Of a DNA stretch of 7,709 nt, positions 1 through 5,344 are shown piece by piece. The stretch's first letter is position 1, and each line of letters begins with the position of its first letter. Origin of the DNA: Chloroflexota bacterium (GTDB lineage: Bacteria; Chloroflexota; Anaerolineae; Fen-1058); assembly GCA_016219235.1 (NCBI GenBank), contig JACRBO010000869.1, positions 1 to 7,709 of the forward strand, read 5' to 3'. The translations under genes were made by a program, and so were the position numbers. Below the pieces are notes generated by a model that was given only the letters and a program-made list of their open reading frames with translations, had not been told where the DNA came from and made no database searches.

Positions 1-13
1 CAAGTATTGATCG

Positions 14-40
14 TTTACAAGACCTTATTCGGGGTATAAT
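14..40 (+). promoter_or_regulatory. Sigma70-type promoter for the J-domain gene
   Basis: A perfect TATAAT lies at 35-40. TTTACA at 14-19 is a 5/6 match to TTGACA, but the spacer is only 15 bp, shorter than the usual 17. Transcription would start near 46-48, giving a leader of about 40 nt before ATG 86. No CIRCE (TTAGCACTC-N9-GAGTGCTAA) or HspR-type inverted repeat is visible, so heat-shock control by those systems is not supported here. The -10 is convincing and the -35 is tentative. Confidence 0.55.
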
Positions 41-85
41 ATTTTTAGAGGCTCACCTTTCAACATGAGCTGGATGTGAGTGTCA

Positions 86-1024
86 ATGGACTATAAAGAC
101 TACTATCAAACCCTCGGCGTCCCGCGCACAGCCACGCAGGACGAGATTAAAAAGGCCTACCGTAAACTGGCCCGCCAGTTTCACCCTGACAACAATCCCG
201 GCGATAAAAAATCAGAAACCAAGTTCAAGGAATTGAACGAGGCGAATGAAGTGCTCAGCGATCCCGCGAAGCGCAAGAAATACGATACGCTGGGTTCGCA
301 GTGGCAGCAATACGAGCGCATGGGCGGCCGGCCGGGCGGCTTCGATTGGAATCAGTGGACGACCGGGGGTGAAACCGTCGATATGGGCGATCTCTTTGGC
401 GGCAGCGGCGGCTTCTCCGATTTCTTTACGCGCATCTTTGGCGGAGTGGGTGAGGGCCAACCCGGAGCGGGGCCGGCGCATAGCGCGCGCCGATCGGCCT
501 CCCGCGCCCCGACGCGCGGCCGTGACATCGATCAGCCGGTCGAGATCAGCCTGCGCGATGCCTACACCGGCGCAACTCTCACAGTGCAAAAAGACGGCCA
601 AAAGCTGGAAGTCAAAATCCCGGCCGGCGTTAAAACCGGTTCGCGCATTCGTGTGGCCGGTCAGGGCAACCCCAGCCGATCGGGTGCGGCGGCGGGCGAT
701 TTGTACCTCGTGGTCAATATCGCGGCTGATCCCAAATTCGAGCGGGATGGCGATAACCTGAAGACCGATGTGACGACTGATCTGTACACGGCCCTCCTCG
801 GCGGCGAAGTGACTGTGCCCACACTGACGGGTGATGTGAAGTTGAAGATTCCGCCCGAGACGCAGCCGGGACGGGTGTTCCGCCTGCGCGGTCAGGGCAT
901 GCCTAACTTGCGCGAACCCCAAAATCATGGAGACTTACTGGTGAGGGTACAGGTTTCTTTACCGACCAATTTGACGGGTATTGAAAAGAACCTGTTTGAG
1001 CAGTTGGCGCAGTATCGGAAGTAG
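86..1024 (+). CDS. Class B DnaJ/CbpA-type J-domain co-chaperone
   Basis: This is a co-chaperone expected to stimulate Hsp70 (DnaK) ATPase activity and deliver unfolded clients in the cytoplasm. With the start at ATG 86 it has 312 residues. The J domain spans about residues 3-68, with the helix II-III HPD motif at 33-35. A Gly/Phe-rich linker follows (about 79-135, including FGGSGGF and IFGGVG). Two C-terminal beta-barrel domains begin at about 144 ([13 protein letters not shown]) and contain the typical [12 protein letters not shown] and LRGQGMP segments. No CxxCxGxG repeats are present, so the DnaJ zinc finger is absent, as in CbpA. A GTG at 80 would add two residues. I prefer ATG 86 because homologues typically begin M-(D/E)-YKDYY. 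The ribosome binding site is weak for either start. The gene has its own promoter and is followed by an HtrA-type protease, consistent with a protein quality-control role. The family call is firm; the exact start is less so. Confidence 0.93.
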   Translation: MDYKDYYQTLGVPRTATQDEIKKAYRKLARQFHPDNNPGDKKSETKFKELNEANEVLSDPAKRKKYDTLGSQWQQYERMGGRPGGFDWNQWTTGGETVDMGDLFGGSGGFSDFFTRIFGGVGEGQPGAGPAHSARRSASRAPTRGRDIDQPVEISLRDAYTGATLTVQKDGQKLEVKIPAGVKTGSRIRVAGQGNPSRSGAAAGDLYLVVNIAADPKFERDGDNLKTDVTTDLYTALLGGEVTVPTLTGDVKLKIPPETQPGRVFRLRGQGMPNLREPQNHGDLLVRVQVSLPTNLTGIEKNLFEQLAQYRK

Positions 1025-1026
1025 GG

Positions 1027-1135
1027 GATTGGTGATTGGTAACTGGTCAATCGGTTAGCTGGTTGACTCGCAATCCAGTCACCGATTACCGGTTGACCAA
1101 TCACCGGTTGACCAATTGACTTATTGACCGCTAAC
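1027..1135. repeat. Inverted array of 7/8-bp GGT-ending units between dnaJ-like and htrA genes
   Basis: The array starts two bases after the dnaJ-like stop codon. On the + strand it reads GATTGGT, GATTGGT, AACTGGT, CAATCGGT, TAGCTGGT (1027-1063). From 1081 to 1135 the same kind of unit appears on the opposite strand: + strand ACCGATT, ACCGGTTG, ACCAATC, ACCGGTTG, ACCAATTG, ACTTATTG, ACCGCTAAC. The two halves face each other, so the transcript could fold into an imperfect hairpin around GACT (1065-1068) and AGTC (1077-1080). It fills nearly all of the 131-bp gap. There is no T-run, so it is not a standard intrinsic terminator. Repeats of TTGAC (for example 1108 and 1116) resemble -35 boxes, but no good -10 follows. 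Confidence 0.8.
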
Positions 1136-1155
1136 TTATTTCAAGGGATAGAACG

Positions 1156-2340
1156 ATGAAGTCGATCAAGTCTGTAACGATGGCCCTTATTGCCGTTCTG
1201 TTAGTAGCCGGTTGCCGCGAATTCAGCGTGTTTGAAACGCCCACGCCCCGACCGATAGTTGTCGGCAAGATCGAGCCGACGTCAGCCGTGCCGCCCACGC
1301 CGCTGCCTGCCTCGGTCGAAATCTCTGCCGACGCGGTTGAACTGCTGCTCCAAAACGTCTACGAGCGCACCAATCCCGGTGTGGTCAACATCGATGTGTC
1401 GGGCGGCACGGGCAGCGATCTGACCGAGTTCGGTTCCGGCTCCGGCTTCGTGATCGATCTGGATGGGCACATCGTCACCAACAATCACGTCGTCGAAGGC
1501 GCAGACGAGATCGACGTGACCTTTGCCGATGGCAGTGTGGCGGTGGCTAAGTTAATCGGCACCGATCCTTACAGCGATCTGGCCGTGATCAAGGTTGACG
1601 TGGATGCCGCTAAGTTACAGCCCCTGCCCATCGCCGATTCGGATCTGGTGAAGGTCGGGCAGCGCGTGATCGCCATCGGCAACCCGTTTGGTCTGGTGGG
1701 TACGATGACGGTGGGTATCGTCAGTGGCAAAGGCCGCACGCTGCCCGCCGATGGGCCAACCAGCGCGTCCGGTAATTTTAGCAATCCCGACATCATCCAG
1801 ACCGATGCGGCCATCAACCCCGGTAACTCCGGCGGGCCGCTGCTGAATTCCAAGGGCGAAGTCATTGGCGTCAACGCCGCCATCCGTACCGACGGCACCA
1901 ATCGCGCCAACTCCGGCGTCGGCTTTGCTATTCCGTCCAACACCGTCAGGCGCGTGGCGCAGCAGATTCTCAAGGATGGGCGCGCCTCGTATCCCTATCT
2001 GGGTGTCAGCGTCGACAATCACTTCACTATCGGTGAATTGGCCGTCGCGCTAAAACTGCCGGTGGTTAAGGGCGTGTTGGTGTCATCCGTCGTCAGTGGC
2101 GGCCCGGCGGATAGAGCCGGCGTGCGCGGCGGCGACCAGCAGCTTACGGTACGGGGCATTCCGGTTGTGGCGGGCGGCGACATTATCACCGCTATCGACG
2201 GCGATCCGATTGTCAGTTTCGATCAGATGATCGCGTATTTATCCAGTCAAAAACTGGTCGGGCAGGAGGTGACACTCACGATTTTGCGCGACGGCCAAAC
2301 TCTTCAACTGCCGTTGACGCTGGCCGATCGTCCCCGGTAA
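1156..2340 (+). CDS. htrA: HtrA/DegP-like serine protease, lipoprotein, one PDZ domain
   Basis: This is a trypsin-like (S1C) protease expected to degrade or handle misfolded proteins on the outer face of the membrane. The protein has 394 residues. A lipoprotein signal peptide ends in the lipobox LVAGC with Cys20, so it is predicted to be lipid-anchored rather than free. A Pro/Thr-rich linker (about 28-52) leads to the protease domain (about 60-275). The catalytic triad is visible: His111 in TNNHVV, Asp141 in YSDLAVI and Ser225 in NPGNSGGPL. One PDZ domain occupies about 278-392. Between its GPADRAG and GGDIITAIDG motifs it carries an extra segment (about 325-340), which I believe is common in Chloroflexota HtrAs. 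AAGGGA at 1143-1148 lies 7 nt before the ATG. No clear promoter was found, so it may be read from the upstream gene through the repeat array. Function is firm; substrates are unknown. Confidence 0.95.
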   Translation: MKSIKSVTMALIAVLLVAGCREFSVFETPTPRPIVVGKIEPTSAVPPTPLPASVEISADAVELLLQNVYERTNPGVVNIDVSGGTGSDLTEFGSGSGFVIDLDGHIVTNNHVVEGADEIDVTFADGSVAVAKLIGTDPYSDLAVIKVDVDAAKLQPLPIADSDLVKVGQRVIAIGNPFGLVGTMTVGIVSGKGRTLPADGPTSASGNFSNPDIIQTDAAINPGNSGGPLLNSKGEVIGVNAAIRTDGTNRANSGVGFAIPSNTVRRVAQQILKDGRASYPYLGVSVDNHFTIGELAVALKLPVVKGVLVSSVVSGGPADRAGVRGGDQQLTVRGIPVVAGGDIITAIDGDPIVSFDQMIAYLSSQKLVGQEVTLTILRDGQTLQLPLTLADRPR

Positions 2341-2346
2341 TTCACG

Positions 2347-2363
2347 AGCGCGGCAATCGCGCT
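2347..2363 (+). other. Short hairpin after the HtrA gene
   Basis: AGCGCG (2347-2352) and CGCGCT (2358-2363) form a 6-bp stem with a 5-nt loop just after the HtrA stop codon. No T-run follows, so it is a poor intrinsic terminator. It may be an RNA-stabilising or attenuating hairpin within an htrA to release-factor-like transcript. AGGAGG at 2383-2388, an excellent Shine-Dalgarno 6 nt before ATG 2395, follows it. Confidence 0.35.
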
Positions 2364-2394
2364 GTGCTCGATTATCATCCTCAGGAGGCGTGTC

Positions 2395-3501
2395 ATGTTT
2401 AGCAAAGATGATTTGCAGCAGCTCGCCGAGTATCAGGGTCAACATGGCGTACTCAGCCTGACCCTCAATGTTGATCCCACCAGACGCACCCGCGATGAAT
2501 ACCGCCTGACCCTGCGCCACTTGCTGCGCAGCGTTGGCGGCCGCGCCAACGGCGACGCCGCCCGCATCGAAGCGTTCTTCGATCACGAATATGACTGGAG
2601 CGGGCGCGGGCTGGCGATCTTTTCGAATCAGCACGAGGACTTCTGGAAAGTGTATTCACTCGCCGTCCCGATCGGCGATTCGATCTTCGTCGGGCCCAAA
2701 CCGCACATCACGCCGCTGGCGAATCTGTGGGACGCCTACGGGCGCTTTGTCGCCGCGATCGTCGATCGGCAGGGGGCGCGCTTTATCTTTGTCCAGCTGG
2801 GCGAAATCGTCGATGGCGAAGGCGTATTGGGCGAAGAAGTGCGCAAGACCAAATCGGGCGTGGGCGCCACCCCGACCGGCCGCCGGCGCAATTCCGACGC
2901 CCCGACCGATCGGCAGGAGAATGCGAAGATCAAACGCAACGTCAAAGATGCCGCGGCAGCGCTGGCCGCGTTTTGCGAAAAACACTCGCCGCGGTACGTG
3001 GTGCCGGGCGGCAATGCCGAGGTACTGAGCGAATTGCGGGGCTATCTGCCGCAACCCTGGGCCGAGCGCGTCATCGGCACCTTCGCAGCCGACATCGACG
3101 AAGCCGATCTGGCCGTGCGCGATCGTGCGCTGAAGGTCATCGACGAGTACGAAGCCAAACGAGAAGCCGAACTGGCCGATGCCGCCATAACGGCAGCGGC
3201 CAAGAACAGCCATGGCGCGGCCCGGTTAGGCGATGTACTGCGCGCGGCGCACGCCGGACAGGTGCAGACGTTGCTGATTGCGGAAGGTTTCCAGTCGCCG
3301 GGGTATCGCTGCGGCCAGTGCGGCTACCTGAGCGCGCAGTCGATGGCGCGCTGCCCGTACTGCAATGGCACGTTCGATCAAATCCCCGATGCGGTGGAGG
3401 CGGTGATCAGCAAAGTGGTCGAACAGGGCGGCCGGGTGGTGATGGTGCGCGGCCACATGGGGTTGACGGAGGCCGGTATCGCGGCGTTGCTGAGATATTG
3501 A
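2395..3501 (+). CDS. Bacterial eRF1-like (baeRF/VLRF1-type) protein with C-terminal zinc ribbon
   Basis: The 368-residue protein resembles bacterial homologues of archaeo-eukaryotic release factor 1. By analogy these act at the ribosome in termination, rescue or quality control. The N-terminal region is about 1-115. A central RNase H-like domain runs from about 116 to 260, with the strand FVAAIVDRQGARFIFVQ and the segment ENAKIKRNVKDAAAAL, which aligns in style with the eRF1 region after GGQ. A C-terminal L7Ae-like domain (about 272-368) is interrupted by a zinc ribbon with Cys306, Cys309, Cys320 and Cys323 (CGQCG and CPYC), as in eRF1 domain 3. Where eRF1 carries GGQ, this protein has SGVGATPTGRRR (about 154-165) with no Gln. 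Canonical peptidyl-tRNA hydrolysis is therefore doubtful. AGGAGG at 2383-2388 fixes the start. A strong terminator follows at 3544. It sits after chaperone and protease genes. I am fairly sure of the superfamily and unsure of the activity. Confidence 0.75.
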   Translation: MFSKDDLQQLAEYQGQHGVLSLTLNVDPTRRTRDEYRLTLRHLLRSVGGRANGDAARIEAFFDHEYDWSGRGLAIFSNQHEDFWKVYSLAVPIGDSIFVGPKPHITPLANLWDAYGRFVAAIVDRQGARFIFVQLGEIVDGEGVLGEEVRKTKSGVGATPTGRRRNSDAPTDRQENAKIKRNVKDAAAALAAFCEKHSPRYVVPGGNAEVLSELRGYLPQPWAERVIGTFAADIDEADLAVRDRALKVIDEYEAKREAELADAAITAAAKNSHGAARLGDVLRAAHAGQVQTLLIAEGFQSPGYRCGQCGYLSAQSMARCPYCNGTFDQIPDAVEAVISKVVEQGGRVVMVRGHMGLTEAGIAALLRY

Positions 3502-3543
3502 GATTGGAAGTTGGAAATTAGAGGTTGGACATTGGAAGTTGGA
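3502..3543 (+). repeat. Six perfect-length heptamers, consensus NNTTGGA
   Basis: Directly after the TGA stop (3499-3501) come GATTGGA, AGTTGGA, AATTAGA, GGTTGGA, CATTGGA and AGTTGGA without slippage. The base after the last unit (3544) is the first base of the terminator stem. The array therefore exactly fills the space between stop codon and terminator. Degenerate copies in the opposite orientation lie at 3662-3689. Confidence 0.85.
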
Positions 3544-3574
3544 GAGGGGTCGCCGTTGCGGCCCCTCCTTTTTT
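3544..3574 (+). terminator. Strong Rho-independent terminator
   Basis: GAGGGGTCGC (3544-3553) pairs with GCGGCCCCTC (3558-3567), giving a 10-bp stem with one G-T wobble and a CGTT loop. C and six T residues follow (3569-3574). It ends the transcript of the release-factor-like gene and separates it from the next unit. Confidence 0.88.
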
Positions 3575-3661
3575 CCCACTGGCAATCGCTAACGGGTGCA
3601 CGCAAAAGGCGTCAGCAGAGGCGGCTCCCACGCCGCCGGGCCGCGGACACACTCGCTAATC
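3575..3661. other. Non-coding spacer with one GC-rich hairpin
   Basis: No gene is supported here; the open frame crossing it has no coding signature. GGCGGC (3620-3625) and GCCGCC (3632-3637) can form a 6-bp stem with a 6-nt loop. No T-run follows it. The spacer is bounded by oppositely oriented heptamer arrays, so it could be part of a repeat-derived element, but I cannot show that from one copy. Confidence 0.4.
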
Positions 3662-3689
3662 GCCATCCTCTAACTTCCAATTTCCAGTA
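3662..3689 (-). repeat. Four heptamers of the NNTTGGA type, inverted
   Basis: On the + strand the units are GCCATCC, TCTAACT, TCCAATT and TCCAGTA. On the - strand they read TACTGGA, AATTGGA, AGTTAGA and GGATGGC, the same family as the array at 3502-3543. The last unit supplies the first two bases of the TATAAT box at 3688-3693, so the repeat overlaps the promoter of the next gene. Confidence 0.7.
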
Positions 3690-3693
3690 TAAT
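3688..3693 (+). promoter_or_regulatory. -10 box of a probable leaderless promoter
   Basis: A perfect TATAAT ends at 3693, followed by seven bases (CGCGCGC) and then ATG at 3701. Transcription usually begins about 7 nt after the -10, so the mRNA would start at or next to the A of the ATG. No Shine-Dalgarno sequence precedes this ATG, consistent with leaderless translation. No convincing -35 is present. The corresponding region is heptamer repeat. Confidence 0.65.
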
Positions 3694-3700
3694 CGCGCGC

Positions 3701-4132
3701 ATGAAGATTTACTTCTCCGGTTCGATCAGCGGCGGGCGCGAACACGCGGCGATCTATCAACAGCTGGTGGCGTATTTGCAAGCGTTGGGCCACGATGTTC
3801 TATCGGCGCACGTGGCCGACCCCGACGTGGTGGAGCGCGAGAAGGACGCCTCGCCCCATATCGTCTTCGAGCGTGATGTAGCTTGGGTGCATCAATGCGA
3901 CGTGATGATCGCAGAAGTGAGCACACCCTCGCTGGGCGTGGGCTATGAGTACGGTCTGGCCGTGCAGTTGGGCAAACCGGTGTTGTGTGTGTATCGATCG
4001 GGCCTGCGCCTGAGCAAGATGATCACCGGCAATCCCGCGCCGAATTTGAAAGTCGCCGCCTATTCCACTGAAGTAGAACTCGAACGCATCACGCAGACTT
4101 TTCTGGAATCATTGACCACCGCGCAAGCCTAA
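3701..4132 (+). CDS. DNPH1/Rcl-like 2'-deoxynucleoside 5'-phosphate N-hydrolase
   Basis: The 143-residue protein belongs to the nucleoside 2-deoxyribosyltransferase fold. It most resembles DNPH1 (Rcl), which cleaves the glycosidic bond of deoxynucleoside 5'-monophosphates to free base and deoxyribose 5-phosphate. Matching segments include YFSGSISGGRE (4-14), IFERDVAWV-type (about 54-63), AEVSTPSLGVGYE (71-83) and LSKMI (104-108). By comparison with mammalian DNPH1, Glu83 in GYE is the likely nucleophile, Asp59 a helper, Tyr4 an active-site residue, and Ser105 likely contacts the 5'-phosphate. That serine context favours a nucleotide rather than nucleoside substrate. Likely roles are nucleotide salvage or removal of abnormal deoxynucleotides from the pool; this is inference. 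It appears to be translated from a leaderless mRNA and is followed after 18 nt by the SDH-like gene with its own ribosome binding site. Family is firm and substrate is inferred. Confidence 0.85.
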   Translation: MKIYFSGSISGGREHAAIYQQLVAYLQALGHDVLSAHVADPDVVEREKDASPHIVFERDVAWVHQCDVMIAEVSTPSLGVGYEYGLAVQLGKPVLCVYRSGLRLSKMITGNPAPNLKVAAYSTEVELERITQTFLESLTTAQA

Positions 4133-4150
4133 ACGTCTTGAAGGAGACTA

Positions 4151-5161
4151 ATGGATCAACCCGTTGAAGCCCCCAAAATCAAGCAGCCTCCCGTGCTGTT
4201 CGATCAAACGCAAATCTTGATCGAGCAGGTCGCCGCGTTGCTGGGCGGCCCGATCGTCACGTACTGGAACAGCCCGCAAGGCTCGGTCTGCCATAACGAC
4301 GTGGTGGCGTTGTATGAACTGCTGGAGAAGATCGGCAAGCAAGATCTCATGTATCTGTACATCAAGTCCAGCGGCGGCGACGGGCGCGCTTCGTTGCGGT
4401 TGGTCAACCTGCTGCGCCAATACTGCAATCGCCTGATCGCGCTGGTGCCGTTGGAATGCGCGTCGGCGGCCACGATGATTACGCTGGGCGCGGACGAGAT
4501 CATGATGGGGCCGATGGCGTATCTGACGCCCGTCGATACCTCGTTGACGCACGACCTGTCGCCGCTCGATCGCGATAATGCGCGCGTCAGTGTCAGCCTC
4601 AACGAACTCACGCGCGTGATCGGACTGTGGCGCGCCGAACAGGCTGAATCCAAAGAGAACCCGTACAAGGCGCTGTTCCAATACGTGCATCCACTGGTGA
4701 TCGGCGCAGTCGATCGGGCCGAGTCGCTGTCGATCATGCTGTGCAAGAGTCTGCTGGCCTATCACATCGACGACGAAACCAAAGCCGATCAAATCTCGCG
4801 GACGCTCAACAGCAAATATCCGTCGCACAGCTACCCCATCCTGTTTGAAGAGGCGCAATCGATCGGGCTGAAGGTGACGCACATGCCCGCCGAGATCAAC
4901 ACGCTGCTGCTGGAACTCAACGAGCGGTATAGCGAAATGGGCCAGCGCTCCACCACCGACTTCGACGACACGCACGCGCACAGCAACGAAATTCTCAACA
5001 TCTGGGAAGCGGCCAACCATCAAGTCTATTATCAACAGGACAAAGACTGGTTCTATCGTACGGAAGAGCGCCGCTGGATTACGCTGAACGACAACAGCAG
5101 CTGGCGTCACATGGAACACGTCGACGGCGAGACAACCACGACGCTGTTGCACATTGCTTAA
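4151..5161 (+). CDS. SDH/ClpP-crotonase-fold serine protease-like protein (SppA relative)
   Basis: The 336-residue protein fits the serine dehydrogenase proteinase (SDH_sah) group of ClpP/SppA-fold proteins. The core lies at about 35-250. YIKSSGGDG (70-78) resembles the oxyanion glycine loop. ECASAATMITLGADEI (102-117) carries the probable nucleophile Ser105 and the helix typical of this fold. MGPMAYLTPVD (119-129) corresponds to the usual GP-x-LGPID segment, and SHSYPI (225-230) to the conserved SH-x-x-PI motif. There is no signal peptide or membrane segment, so it is predicted to be cytosolic, unlike SppA. The C-terminal 80 residues are rich in Trp, Tyr and His and look like an added small domain. 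AAGGAG at 4141-4146 precedes the ATG by 4 nt. It is in an apparent operon with the DNPH1-like gene. Proteolytic activity and substrate are unproven. Confidence 0.72.
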   Translation: MDQPVEAPKIKQPPVLFDQTQILIEQVAALLGGPIVTYWNSPQGSVCHNDVVALYELLEKIGKQDLMYLYIKSSGGDGRASLRLVNLLRQYCNRLIALVPLECASAATMITLGADEIMMGPMAYLTPVDTSLTHDLSPLDRDNARVSVSLNELTRVIGLWRAEQAESKENPYKALFQYVHPLVIGAVDRAESLSIMLCKSLLAYHIDDETKADQISRTLNSKYPSHSYPILFEEAQSIGLKVTHMPAEINTLLLELNERYSEMGQRSTTDFDDTHAHSNEILNIWEAANHQVYYQQDKDWFYRTEERRWITLNDNSSWRHMEHVDGETTTTLLHIA

Positions 5162-5192
5162 GACTGTTTCTTAACCGGTTTGTACTCTGCAT

Positions 5193-5300
5193 CGGCGATT
5201 GAAATCGCAGCAACAACTACGCAAAGTCGGCCGCCGCCGACTGGATTCCAGCCGACGAAGGTCGGCTTCGTGCAACTGTTGGCGCGAATTTCATTCGCCA
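5193..5300. repeat. ~108-bp nested palindromic intergenic element
   Basis: The element is a large imperfect palindrome centred on CTGGATTCCAG (5241-5251). The left arm (5194-5244) and the reverse complement of the right arm (5248-5299) match at roughly 37 of 52 aligned positions with one gap. Each arm holds two smaller hairpins: GCGATT/AATCGC (5195-5208), AGTCGGC/GCCGACT (5225-5242), AGCCGAC/GTCGGCT (5250-5267) and TGGCGcGAAT/ATTCGCCA (5280-5300, one bulged base). It resembles interspersed palindromic elements I recall from Chloroflexota and cyanobacteria. It carries no gene. It could fold in RNA and separate the SDH-like and PLP-enzyme messages. It accounts for most of the 183-bp gap; the rest shows nothing else. 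Confidence 0.75.
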
Positions 5301-5333
5301 GCCGCTTTACGAAACACTTTCCAATGAAAGACC

Positions 5334-5340
5334 GAGGAGA
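5334..5340 (+). promoter_or_regulatory. Ribosome binding site that decides the PLP-enzyme start
   Basis: GAGGAGA is a strong Shine-Dalgarno match. AGGAG (5335-5339) is 5 nt from ATG 5345 but only 2 nt from ATG 5342. I therefore take 5345 as the start. Starts further upstream would translate the palindromic element. Confidence 0.7.
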
Positions 5341-5344
5341 CATG

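Noticed and set aside
212..928. 238-codon - strand frame opposite the J-domain gene
   Set aside because: It is fully covered by a clear DnaJ-family gene, and its product shows no family motif.
1108..1141. Possible promoter for htrA from TTGACC or TTGACT boxes
   Set aside because: The TTGAC words belong to the repeat units, and no acceptable -10 lies 16-18 bp downstream.
2373..2378. TATCAT as a -10 box before the release-factor-like gene
   Set aside because: It matches TATAAT at 5 of 6 bases but has no -35 at a usable distance.
3502..3689. CRISPR array
   Set aside because: The units are 7 bp with no unique spacers between them and no cas genes nearby.
3511..3876. 121-codon + strand frame across the 3502-3700 intergenic region
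   Set aside because: It crosses the heptamer array, the terminator and the promoter, and overlaps the DNPH1-like gene in another frame. Its product is Arg-rich shadow sequence.
4148..5152. Long open frame on the - strand (334 codons) opposite the SDH-like gene
   Set aside because: The + strand product has recognisable family motifs, a ribosome binding site and operon spacing. The antisense product is low-complexity and looks like a codon-bias shadow.
5193..5300. SAM or other sulfur-related riboswitch upstream of the Cys/Met enzyme
   Set aside because: The fold is a symmetric palindrome with no recognisable aptamer core, and such symmetry fits an interspersed repeat better.
5180..5344. N-terminal extension of the PLP enzyme starting at TTG 5180
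   Set aside because: The extra 55 residues are translated from the palindromic element. A strong ribosome binding site precedes ATG 5345, which gives the normal family length.
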